Shown here piece after piece: positions 14,959 through 22,070 of a stretch of DNA of 22,070 nt; the stretch's first letter is position 1, and every line of letters starts with the position of its first letter. The translations under genes and the position numbers were made by a program. Source of the stretch: Syntrophomonas sp. (GTDB taxonomy: Bacteria > Bacillota > Syntrophomonadia > Syntrophomonadales > Syntrophomonadaceae); contig DLUN01000216.1 in assembly GCA_003444615.1 (NCBI GenBank), positions 1-22,070 of the forward strand. Direction: 5' to 3'. The notes below the pieces were generated by a model. That model saw only the letters and a program-made list of their open reading frames with translations, was not told the origin of the DNA and searched no databases.

Positions 14959-16944
14959 ATGAAAAAACGGGTAGGCGTTTTTGTGTGTGACTGTGGCACT
15001 AATATTGCGTCCGTAGTTGACACCGAAAAAGTAGCCGAATATGCCAGGCAGCTCCCGGGAGTCGTTTACTCCACTACCTATAAATATATGTGTTCAGACC
15101 CGGGACAGGAACTGGTAAGAAACGCCATCCAGGAGCAAGGCTTGGAACAGGTAGTTATTGCTTCCTGTTCACCGCGAATGCACGAAAAAACCTTCCGGAA
15201 GGCGGTGGAAGCCGGAGGGATAAACCCTTATATGTTCGAAATGGTCAATATTCGTGAGCAGGATTCCTGGGTCCATCCGGACCGGGGGGAAGCTACGGAT
15301 AAAGCCATGGATCTGGTACGCATGGGAGTCAGCAAGGTTTTGAAGAATGTACCTCTGCAGGTCTCCACTATTCCCATAACCAAGAAGGCTATGGTAATAG
15401 GCGGCGGTATAGCCGGCATGCAGGCAGCTTTAGACATTGCTGAAGCTGGGCATAAGGTGATATTGGTGGAAAGAGAGGCCAGCATTGGCGGCAAGATGAC
15501 CCAGCTGGACAAAACCTTTCCCACCATGGACTGCGCCGCTTGAATAGGCACCCCCAAGATGGTTGCTGTGGCGCAGCACCCTAACATTGAATTAGTAACC
15601 TATGCAGAAGTAGTTAAAGTATCAGGTTATATAGGCAATTTTAATGTTACCGTAAAGCAAAAGGCCAAGTATGTGGACTGGGATCTGTGTACTGGCTGCG
15701 GTACCTGCTGGGAGAAGTGTCCCAGTAAGAAGATTAAAGATGAGTTTGAACTGGGTATGGGGTTACGCACCTCTATTCATAAAGTCTTTCCCCAGGCAGT
15801 GCCCGGCAAACCTATTATTGAAGCTGAAACCTGCACCAAACTCACTAAAGGTAAGTGCGGGATCTGTGAGAAAGTATGTCCTACCAACGCGATTCGCTAT
15901 GATGACAAGGAACAGTTGATGGATGTAGAAGTTGGCGCCATTGTTATGGCTACCGGCTACGATCTCTTCCATTGGGAAGAAACCTACGGTGAGTATGGCT
16001 ACGGCAAATACCCGGATGTAATCACCAGTCTTCATTTTGAGCGCTTGGTTAGTTCGGGAGGACCAACGGGCGGCCAGATTCGACGTCCTTCTGATGGCAA
16101 AGTGCCGGACAGCGTGGCTTTTATCAAATGCGTTGGCTCCCGGGATGATACCAAAGGCAAGAGCTACTGTTCACGGGCTTGCTGTATGTATACAGCTAAA
16201 CACGCTTACCAGGTAAAAGATAAACTGCCCGACAGCGAATCCTATGTATTTTACATGGATGTACGAACTGCCGGTAAAAACTATGAAGAATTCTACCAGC
16301 GTTCTCTGGATGCTGGAGCCAAATATATCCGGGGCAGAGTAAGTAAGATTTACCCCCGGGGCGATAAGTTAGTATTAAAAACAGAAGATACTTTAATGGG
16401 AATGCCCTTGGAAGTAGAAGTTGACATGGTAGTTTTGGCTACCGCTATGGTACCGTCGGAAGGAGCTCAGGAGCTGGCTAAAATCATCGGTTTCTCTACG
16501 GATAAGGACGGTTTCTTCCAGGAAGCTCATCCCAAACTGCAACCGGTGGAGACTTTTACCGCTGGAGTTTATGTAGCTGGAACCTGTCAGGGACCTAAGG
16601 ATATTCCTGATACGGTAGCTCAAGCCAGTGCCGCTGCTGTAAAGGTTTGCGGACTGTTCTCCAAAGAAAGAATGGCTACCGAACCGATGATTACTGAAGT
16701 AGATATCAGCAAGTGCTCCGGATGCGGACTGTGTGTTCCTATCTGTCCTTATCATGCACTGTCACTGGTGGAAATCAAAGAACGTGGTCACCAGGGGCCC
16801 TTTACCCGCCAGGTAGTCGAAGTGAATGGCAGCCTGTGCCAGGGATGCGGAGCTTGCTTGCCAGCCTGCCGTACAGTGGCTTTGAACCTGAAGGGATTTA
16901 CTAATGAACAACTGGTAGCGGAGGTGGATGCACTGTGTCTATAG
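14959..16944 (+). CDS. hdrA: Heterodisulfide reductase subunit A-like selenoprotein (UGA 15541-15543 read as Sec195)
   Basis: Reading through one in-frame TGA gives 661 residues, the usual HdrA length. The N-terminal domain (VFVCDCGTNI) is followed by an FAD site (GGGIAG at about 148). Cluster motifs are C244/247/250/254 (CTGCGTCWEKCP) and C292/300/303/307, with two C-terminal ferredoxin motifs starting at C586 and C627. The TGA lies in MDCAA-U-IGTPKMV, where homologues have MDCAACILTPKMV. HdrA carries the FAD thought to split or join electron pairs in bifurcation. Some archaeal HdrA proteins are known selenoproteins. A stem-loop at 15561-15580 fits a bacterial SECIS. The gene overlaps flxD by 10 bases. 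Without recoding it would be cut into pieces at 15543. Confidence 0.88.
15561..15580 (+). promoter_or_regulatory. Bacterial SECIS-like stem-loop in hdrA
   Basis: GGTTGCTG pairs with CAGCACC (7 bp, one bulged T) around the loop TGGCG. The loop begins 25 bases after the UGA and has G at its second position. Both features lie within what is described for bacterial SECIS elements, which recruit SelB. Confidence 0.7.
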
Positions 16945-17369
16945 ATCAGGAAAAGGCGTGGAACCCTAAAATAATAGTATTCGCCTGCAACTGGTGCACG
17001 TATGCCGCTGCGGACTTGGCGGGATCCAATCATTTGCATTACCCGGCAGATGTTCGCATTATTCGTACCCCTTGTTCTGGACGCATGGACCCATTGTTGG
17101 TTCTGCGGGCCTTTAACCGGGGGGCGGACGGTGTACTCTTATCCGGATGACACCCGGGTGAATGCCACTATGGTAGTGGCAATTACTATAACCGGCGCCG
17201 TCATACGGTTATGAAGAGTCTGATGGAATATATCGGCATTGAGCCGGAAAGATATCAAACTGCCTGGATATCCGGTGCTGAAGGCATCAAGTTTCAGGAG
17301 ACCATGGAGAAGTTGGTGGCTGATGTGAAAAAGGCAGGGCCTAACCATAAGCTGAAGGGGGCAATATAA
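16935..17369 (+). CDS. flxD: MvhD-like [2Fe-2S] subunit, selenoprotein (UGA 17148-17150 read as Sec72)
   Basis: Reading through one TGA gives 144 residues, typical of MvhD. Landmarks are IIVFACNWCTYAAADLAG (about 13-30), RIIRTPCSGRMDPLLVLRAF (about 41-60) and GADGVLLSG-U-HPGECHY. MvhD homologues have GADGVLVxGCHPGDCHY, so the UGA sits exactly at a conserved cysteine. A perfect hairpin at 17164-17180 follows. MvhD transfers electrons from a hydrogenase or dehydrogenase module to HdrA; here it should link the Flx NADH module to Hdr. VhuD in some methanogens is a known selenoprotein of this family. The start is GTG inside the end of hdrA, and the stop touches the next ATG. Confidence 0.87.
17164..17180 (+). 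promoter_or_regulatory. Bacterial SECIS-like stem-loop in flxD
   Basis: A perfect 7-bp stem GCCACTA/TAGTGGC holds the 3-nt loop TGG. The loop begins 20 bases after the UGA and carries G at its second position. The stem lies inside the reading frame that continues for 73 codons from the UGA. Confidence 0.75.
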
Positions 17370-18275
17370 ATGAACTATACCAAAGAAATTCGTGAAATTG
17401 CCACCAGGCTGTTGGAAAGTGGCCAAGTAGACATGGTTATGGCCTGGGAAAAAGGCGATCAGGAATATCAGACCATTCCTTTTGTGGCCCGGACGGTTGA
17501 TGAGGTCAACCGTATAGTCTGTGATGAGTACGCTGTACACAACCTGGCCAATCACCTGCTGCGCTTCCGGGATGGTAAGGAGAAAATAGCTATTGTGGCC
17601 AAAGGCTGCGATTCACGGGGAATTGTCAGGCTCCTGGAGGATAATCAGATTAAAAGGGATCGTTTATATGTCATCGGGGTAGCCTGTACCGGTGTCAAAG
17701 ATCCGCTTCAGGCCATGAAGGCAAACTCTGGTTTTGAGCGGAAGAAGGATCAGGATGAGGGGCTGGCCAGCAAATGCTTGTATTGCATACAGCCCAACCC
17801 AGTTATCTATGATGAACTGGTAGGCGAAGAACTGCCGTTGCCTGAGCTGCAGGGTCGCTTTGCTCGTATCGAAGAAATTGAGAATATGTCAGTGGATGAA
17901 CGCTATAAGTTTTTTGAAGATATCTTGTCCACCTGTATTCGCTGCTATGCTTGCCGCCAGCACTGCGTAGCCTGCAACTGCCGGACCTGTATATTTGACG
18001 AGACTCGTCCCCAGTGGGTAGGACGAGAGAACAATATAAGCGATAATATGATGTATCACCTGGTGCGTGCGTCCCATATGGCAGGAAGATGTATTGAGTG
18101 TGGCGAATGTGAACGTGTATGTCCGGTTAATATTCCGTTAATGCTGATCAATCGTAAGCTGATCAAAGATATAAACGGGTTCTTTGGTCCTTATGAAGCG
18201 GGCATGGAGTATGTTGAGGGAAATAAGCCGCCACTAAGCGTATATAGGGAAAACGACCCGGATGATTTCCTGTAA
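17370..18275 (+). CDS. flxC: FlxC-like iron-sulfur protein of the NADH module
   Basis: This encodes 301 residues. The N-terminal half has IAIVAKGCDSRGIVRLLED (about 72-90), a CDxRGI motif shared with the next gene's product and with FrhB/HydB-like proteins. Cysteine clusters follow: a dense CIRCYACRQHCVACNCRTC (about 189-207) and CIECGECERVCP (about 241-252), for at least two [4Fe-4S] clusters. Its place between the MvhD-like and HydB-like genes matches the FlxABCD-HdrABC sets described in anaerobic bacteria. The letter assignment assumes A is the NAD-binding subunit and D the MvhD-like one. It starts directly at the preceding TAA (TAAATG). Confidence 0.75.
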   Translation: MNYTKEIREIATRLLESGQVDMVMAWEKGDQEYQTIPFVARTVDEVNRIVCDEYAVHNLANHLLRFRDGKEKIAIVAKGCDSRGIVRLLEDNQIKRDRLYVIGVACTGVKDPLQAMKANSGFERKKDQDEGLASKCLYCIQPNPVIYDELVGEELPLPELQGRFARIEEIENMSVDERYKFFEDILSTCIRCYACRQHCVACNCRTCIFDETRPQWVGRENNISDNMMYHLVRASHMAGRCIECGECERVCPVNIPLMLINRKLIKDINGFFGPYEAGMEYVEGNKPPLSVYRENDPDDFL

Positions 18276-18286
18276 GGGGTGAGATT

Positions 18287-19303
18287 ATGAAGGTGCTTAA
18301 AACTGGCAAATTAGAACAGGTAATAGACCGCCTGGCTCAGCAGGCTGATGTATATGTGCCTATGCTCAGGGGACAACAGTCTGGTTTTTACTCTTGGAAA
18401 ACCTATAATGAAGATTTTGACGATCTTATGTTTGATATTCTGAATGTTTACCAGTCTCCTAAACATTTGATTCTGCCGCAGACAGAAAAGATGTATAGTT
18501 TTCGCCAGGAAGGGCAGGAAGTAAGCATAGAAGAAGTGGCAGCCGATATAGAGCCCAAAGTGATAATGGGTATTCGCTCCTGTGATGTAAGAGGAATCGA
18601 GTATCTAGATGAAGTCTTTCTAACCAAAGGATATGTGGATGAGTTTTACAAAGCCCGGCGTGACAAGATAACTATTATAGCCAATGCCTGTTACAATCCG
18701 GGGAAAAACTGTTTTTGTGATTCCATGGGCGTAAGCCCTACTGATCCAGAAGCAGCCGATGTTATTATGCGAGAAGTCAATGGTGGCTATGTTTGGGATG
18801 TCAAAACCGAAAAAGGTGAAGCCATAACCAAACAAATTGAAGACCTGTTAGAGGAGCAGGACGTGGAACTGTTCTCCTTAAAACCTTTCTTACGCAAAGT
18901 GGAATATGATGGTGTAGCTGAAAAGCTTAAAGACATGTTTGAACATCCCATGTGGGAGAAATACTCTGAGCCTTGCCAGACTTGTGGAATATGCACCTAT
19001 TTGTGCCCCACCTGCTACTGTTTTGATATACAGGTAAAAGCTTGGGGAGATGAAGGTTATCGCTTCCGCTGCTGGGATTCTTGTATGTACCACGAATATA
19101 CGCAAATGGCTGGGGGCCATAATCCCCGTGAAGCCGCTAAGGAAAGGTTCCGTAATCGTTTCCTGCATAAGCTGCAGTTCTTCCCGGAAAGATACGGCAG
19201 GCCTCTTTGCACGGGGTGCGGCCGTTGTATAGTAGCTTGCCCGACGGGGGTAAGTATTATCAAGATAATTGATGAAGTGAAGGAGGCGGAAACCGGTGCA
19301 TAA
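18287..19303 (+). CDS. flxB: FlxB-like, sulfhydrogenase beta (HydB)-type iron-sulfur protein
   Basis: This encodes 338 residues. VIMGIRSCDVRGIEYLDEVF (about 93-112) is the HydB/FrhB-type motif. Two cluster regions are CQTCGICTYLCPTCYCFDI (about 230-248) and CTGCGRCIVACPTGV (about 308-322). HydB-type subunits pass electrons between the NAD(P)H-oxidising flavoprotein and its partner. The extra cysteines around residues 140-145 (NPGKNCFCDS) are also typical. The gene overlaps the next by 8 bases, so the two are probably translationally coupled. Confidence 0.82.
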   Translation: MKVLKTGKLEQVIDRLAQQADVYVPMLRGQQSGFYSWKTYNEDFDDLMFDILNVYQSPKHLILPQTEKMYSFRQEGQEVSIEEVAADIEPKVIMGIRSCDVRGIEYLDEVFLTKGYVDEFYKARRDKITIIANACYNPGKNCFCDSMGVSPTDPEAADVIMREVNGGYVWDVKTEKGEAITKQIEDLLEEQDVELFSLKPFLRKVEYDGVAEKLKDMFEHPMWEKYSEPCQTCGICTYLCPTCYCFDIQVKAWGDEGYRFRCWDSCMYHEYTQMAGGHNPREAAKERFRNRFLHKLQFFPERYGRPLCTGCGRCIVACPTGVSIIKIIDEVKEAETGA

Positions 19304-20129
19304 TTGCAGTTGTGAAAACCCACTGGTACCGGGAATCGTCGAAGTAGTTAAAATAATAGATGAGACCCCCGATATTAAGAACTTTTATGTACGCAGTGAG
19401 AATGGAGTACCCTTTAATGTTATGCCCGGTCAACTGGCCATGGTTTCTCTGGTGCCAGTAGGGGAAGGTATGTTCTCGGTTTCCTGGCAGGAAGAGAATG
19501 ACCATCTGGAGTTTGCTATCAAACGAACCGGCCTAATGACCGATGAACTGCACAAGATCGAGGTTGGCCAGAAGTTAGGAGTGCGTGGCCCTTACGGCAA
19601 TGGTTTTCCAGTGGAAGAGTGCAAAGGCAAGAATATGCTGTTTATTGCTGGCGGTATTGGACTGGCACCTTTACGTTCTTTCATTAAATACTGCTTCAAG
19701 CACCGGGAAGACTATGGCAAGATTACTATTCTATACGGAAGCCGTAGTGCTGCGGACCTGTGCTTCAAAGACGAATTATTTGAAAAGTGGCCTCAGGAAA
19801 AGGATACTGAAGTTTATGTAACCATTGATAATCCTGAAGAAGGCTGGGATGGTCATGTGGGGTTTGTGCCCGCTTATCTTGAGGAACTGAACCCCAGTCC
19901 AGAAGGTACTATCGCGGTAATCTGCGGTCCGCCCATTATGATAAAGTTTGCTCTGCAGTCTTTAGAAAAGATGGGGTATAATGACGAACAGGTTATCACC
20001 ACTCTGGAAATGCGTATGAAATGCGGTATAGGTAAATGCGGCCGCTGTAATATAGGCAGTGAGTATATCTGTCTGGACGGCCCGGTGTTCAACCTGGCCC
20101 AATTAAAACAACTACCTCCTGAATGGTAG
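19296..20129 (+). CDS. flxA: FlxA-like, sulfhydrogenase gamma (HydG)-type NAD(P)H:acceptor flavoprotein
   Basis: This encodes 277 residues from a GTG start with AAGGAGG 9 bases upstream. It follows the ferredoxin-NADP reductase/PyrK/HydG plan. An FAD domain has the PGQLAMVSL segment and RGPYGNGFPV. The NAD site is NMLFIAGGIGLAPLRSFI, with ILYGSRSAADLCFK after it and VICGPPIMIKF near the end. The C-terminal C-x4-C-x2-C...C (MKCGIGKCGRCNIGSEYIC) binds [2Fe-2S]. It should be the NADH-oxidising entry point (or NAD+-reducing exit) of the complex. It is the last gene of the operon. Confidence 0.87.
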   Translation: MHNCSCENPLVPGIVEVVKIIDETPDIKNFYVRSENGVPFNVMPGQLAMVSLVPVGEGMFSVSWQEENDHLEFAIKRTGLMTDELHKIEVGQKLGVRGPYGNGFPVEECKGKNMLFIAGGIGLAPLRSFIKYCFKHREDYGKITILYGSRSAADLCFKDELFEKWPQEKDTEVYVTIDNPEEGWDGHVGFVPAYLEELNPSPEGTIAVICGPPIMIKFALQSLEKMGYNDEQVITTLEMRMKCGIGKCGRCNIGSEYICLDGPVFNLAQLKQLPPEW

Positions 20130-20139
20130 AAGGTATGAT

Positions 20140-20165
20140 AAGGGGGCTCCTAGGAGAGCCCCCTT
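20140..20165 (+). terminator. Terminator of the hdr-flx operon
   Basis: A perfect 10-bp stem AAGGGGGCTC/GAGCCCCCTT with a 6-nt loop starts 10 bases after the flxA stop. The T-run after it is delayed (CGCATTTT). Because the small minus-strand gene ends at 20174, it may serve both directions. Confidence 0.8.
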
Positions 20166-20173
20166 CGCATTTT

Positions 20174-20317
20174 CTAAAATATACTGTCGCCAAATAAATA
20201 CCCCAAGTAGAATACGGCGGCAATAACTAATATATGAAATATCCACCAGCCGGTTTTTAAGAAGTGAAAAGTACCAATATCATAACCGTCTTCCGTTTTC
20301 AATTCGTTATCTGCCAC
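20174..20317 (-). CDS. 47-residue single-span membrane protein
   Basis: GTG start with a full GGAGGTG ribosome-binding site 6 bases upstream (20324-20330), TAG stop at 20174. The product begins with an acidic stretch, MADNELKTEDGYDIGTFHFL, then KTGWWIFHILVIAAVFYLGY and a short tail LFGDSIF. The aromatic, hydrophobic segment (about 22-42) should span the membrane once. The family is unknown; single-span proteins of this size often accompany larger membrane complexes, but no partner lies next to it here. It is convergent with the hdr-flx operon. Confidence 0.75.
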   Translation of the reverse strand: MADNELKTEDGYDIGTFHFLKTGWWIFHILVIAAVFYLGYLFGDSIF

Positions 20318-20392
20318 TGAAAACACCTCCCTTTTGACCAGGCGCTGTGATTATAATCTTAATATTTCCCTTACCAGGAGCAATTATGTGAG

Positions 20393-20419
20393 AAAAAGAC
20401 TCCCACCACCTGTGAGTCT
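20393..20419 (-). terminator. Small hairpin with a U-run on the minus strand
   Basis: AGACTC/GAGTCT (6 bp, 11-nt loop) is followed on the minus strand by a run of T. It lies 63 bases upstream of the small membrane gene's ribosome-binding site. It could block antisense transcription or attenuate that gene. The short stem makes this weak. Confidence 0.3.
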
Positions 20420-20438
20420 AAATATTTGGTATTTTACA

Positions 20439-20466
20439 TTGACAAGTGGGCAATTATTTATAAAAT
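20439..20466 (+). promoter_or_regulatory. Sigma-A-type promoter of the aminotransferase gene
   Basis: A consensus TTGACA (20439-20444) and TAAAAT (20461-20466) are 16 bases apart, about 54 bases before the ATG. Confidence 0.7.
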
Positions 20467-20519
20467 GGTTATAGCTCGCTATGTTGCACAAAGATGTGCA
20501 CAAGCAAGGAGGATAATAT

Positions 20520-22070
20520 ATGCAAAAAACACGCACAGATTTGTTAAACCCTACGCTGGCGAAGATGTTGACTACCTTCCATCTTGATAAAGAGTATGTA
20601 TCAGGTCAGGGCAGCTATTTGATAGATAAAGAGGGTAACCGCTACTTGGATTTTATTGCTCAGTATGGGGCGGTACCTTTCGGTTATAATCCGGAAGTTA
20701 TCTGGGAGGCTTTGGAACGGGTAAAAACTAATGGAATTCCCAGTTTGGTGCAGCCATCCTTGCCGGTCGAGGCTTTGGCTTTAGCCAATAAATTGGCCCA
20801 AATTACCCCAGGAGATCTTTGTTATTGTACCTTTTGTCAAAGTGGGGCGGAGGCAGTTGAAACGGCTATTAAGCTGGCTCGTTCAGCCACAGGAAAGCTC
20901 ACTATCGTATCTACCGAGCGCAGCTTTCACGGCAAGACCTTGGGGGCCTTATCTGCTACCGGCCGGGAGGTCTATCAGACTCCTTTTGGGGCACCGGTGC
21001 AGGGTTTCATCCGCATTCCCTATAATGATTCCAGTGCCTTAGCTGATGTTTTAGAAAAGAATTCCGATATAGCCGCATTTATAGTTGAACCGGTGCAGGG
21101 AGAAGGAGGCATCATTCCTGCCCAGCCCGGTTATTTGGCGGAGGCACAAGAGTTATGCAGACAACACGGGGTAGTTTTTATTGTGGATGAAATACAAACT
21201 GGTCTGGGGCGTACGGGGAAAATGTTTGCCTGTGATCATGAAGGTATCGAACCTGATGTGTTGCTCTTGGCAAAAGCTTTGGGGGGCGGTTTGATCCCTT
21301 TGGGAGTATGCATAAGTTCACCCCGAATTTACAATGATGATTTTGGCTCACTGCACAGTTCTACATTTGCCAACAACAATCTCTCCTGTGCAGTGGGTTC
21401 AGCGGTGATTGATGAACTGCTGAAAGATGATCAAAAACTTATCAAAGAGGTGGCAGCAAAAGGCGATTACTTGCTAAACCGGGCCCTGCAACTGGGGCAA
21501 AACTACCCGGACATTATTAAAGAGGTTCGGGGTCAGGGCTTAATGGTGGGAATAGAGTTCTATGATCTAGATGATTGCGGTTCATTTGATATGGCTTATA
21601 TGTGCGAGCGGGGAGGCTTTACGGCTCTGTTAGCTGGCTTTCTGTTAAACGTCTACCGTATTCGCTTGGTGCCCTTTTTGAACAACCCTATGACGGTGCG
21701 TCTGGAGCCTACCCTCACCATCACTTTAGAAGAAATCGACCAGGTAATGGATGCGCTTGAGACGGTCTGTGAAATTTTGTTCCGCCGGGATTATGCTTTG
21801 TTGTATCGCTTCCTAATCGGGGATAATTCAACACCGGAGAACATAGCTGATCATCGTAGTTCTAGCCGCAGTATCATAGCATCCCGTTTAGAGCCTGGTG
21901 AACCCACCAATAAGTTTGCTTTTATAATCCATTATCCCGGCCCCGAAGACGTTATTGCCAATAATCCATCTTTTGTGCGCTTTTCCCGTGAAGAGCTGCA
22001 TCAGCTTTTAGATTGGCAGAGTCAGACTGAGGAAGCTGGCATGGTGTGCCATATGCCAGCCATCCGTTCT
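20520..22070 (+). CDS. Class III PLP-dependent aminotransferase with C-terminal extension (3' end outside window)
   Basis: The frame is open from ATG (AAGGAGG about 8 bases upstream) to the window edge, 517 residues so far. The first about 425 residues are a class III (ornithine/acetylornithine/GABA-type) aminotransferase. They contain the SGAEAVETAIKLAR PLP-phosphate loop, SFHGKTLGALSATG, IVEPVQGEGGIIP, and VDEIQTGLGRTGK with the PLP-binding Asp. LLLAKALGGGLIPLG carries the Schiff-base lysine. All key residues look intact. A segment without an assigned family follows (YRFLIGDNS ... FAFIIHYPGPEDVI ... FVRFSREELHQLLDWQ), so the protein is longer than a normal 400-450-residue enzyme and may be a fusion. 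Its amino donor and acceptor cannot be told from this part. Confidence 0.85.
   Translation, partial: MQKTRTDLLNPTLAKMLTTFHLDKEYVSGQGSYLIDKEGNRYLDFIAQYGAVPFGYNPEVIWEALERVKTNGIPSLVQPSLPVEALALANKLAQITPGDLCYCTFCQSGAEAVETAIKLARSATGKLTIVSTERSFHGKTLGALSATGREVYQTPFGAPVQGFIRIPYNDSSALADVLEKNSDIAAFIVEPVQGEGGIIPAQPGYLAEAQELCRQHGVVFIVDEIQTGLGRTGKMFACDHEGIEPDVLLLAKALGGGLIPLGVCISSPRIYNDDFGSLHSSTFANNNLSCAVGSAVIDELLKDDQKLIKEVAAKGDYLLNRALQLGQNYPDIIKEVRGQGLMVGIEFYDLDDCGSFDMAYMCERGGFTALLAGFLLNVYRIRLVPFLNNPMTVRLEPTLTITLEEIDQVMDALETVCEILFRRDYALLYRFLIGDNSTPENIADHRSSSRSIIASRLEPGEPTNKFAFIIHYPGPEDVIANNPSFVRFSREELHQLLDWQSQTEEAGMVCHMPAIRS

Noticed and set aside
15559..16944. A separate 461-residue iron-sulfur protein starting at ATG 15559
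   Set aside because: It is in the same frame as the preceding piece, lacks a ribosome-binding site and is the rest of HdrA after the UGA. I treat both pieces as one selenoprotein.
16935..17150. A 71-residue truncated MvhD pseudogene
   Set aside because: Similarity continues in frame after the UGA for the full normal length, and a SECIS-like hairpin is present. Decay by mutation is less likely than recoding.
1..22070. CRISPR arrays, tRNA or rRNA genes, transposases, prophage or classical defence genes
   Set aside because: I saw no regularly spaced repeats, tRNA cloverleaf, rRNA sequence or transposase/integrase motifs in the window.

Overview
The window looks like a chromosomal segment of a spore-forming, strictly anaerobic Firmicute of the Syntrophomonas type. 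The signs are an acyl-CoA dehydrogenase, a PdaA-type spore-cortex deacetylase, strong AGGAGG ribosome-binding sites, sigma-A-like promoters and a large Hdr/Flx electron-transfer operon with in-frame UGA codons. The taxon is inferred from gene content; no rRNA or tRNA is present.

Layout. 1-402 is the 3' end of an acyl-CoA dehydrogenase gene, followed by a strong terminator. 524-904 is a small DUF4870-like membrane protein and 1197-1703 a MerR-type DNA-binding protein with a coiled coil. On the minus strand follow an orphan NagB/LUD-like protein (1706-2515), a palindromic intergenic repeat (2641-2932), and a tightly coupled four-gene cluster (7963 down to 2948). That cluster encodes two unrecognised proteins, a long helical protein with a possible GrpE-like tail, and a shortened Hsp70-like protein whose ATP-binding motifs are degraded. 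Still on the minus strand are a small protein and the PdaA-like lipoprotein. On the plus strand are a YiiX-like papain-fold protein with an overlapping membrane protein (9401-10473), a foldable intergenic element (10529-10646) and an old-yellow-enzyme/2,4-dienoyl-CoA reductase-like flavoprotein (10722-12650).

13160-20129 is a seven-gene operon, hdrC-hdrB-hdrA-flxD-flxC-flxB-flxA, with a good sigma-A promoter upstream and a terminator downstream. By family knowledge it encodes an NADH dehydrogenase module (Flx) joined to a heterodisulfide-reductase module (Hdr), expected to perform flavin-based electron bifurcation or confurcation between NADH, ferredoxin and a disulfide or another acceptor. 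Two of its genes, hdrA and the mvhD-like flxD, are each interrupted by a UGA exactly where homologues have a conserved cysteine. Each UGA is followed by a stem-loop at the spacing and with the loop G expected of a bacterial SECIS. I read both as selenoproteins: HdrA U195 and FlxD U72. A conventional gene caller would split or truncate both.

The right end has an unannotated 47-residue membrane protein on the minus strand (20174-20317), and a class III aminotransferase with an unexplained C-terminal extension that runs off the window (20520-22070).

The two most interesting items are the tandem selenoprotein Hdr-Flx operon and the degenerate Hsp70-like four-gene cluster.
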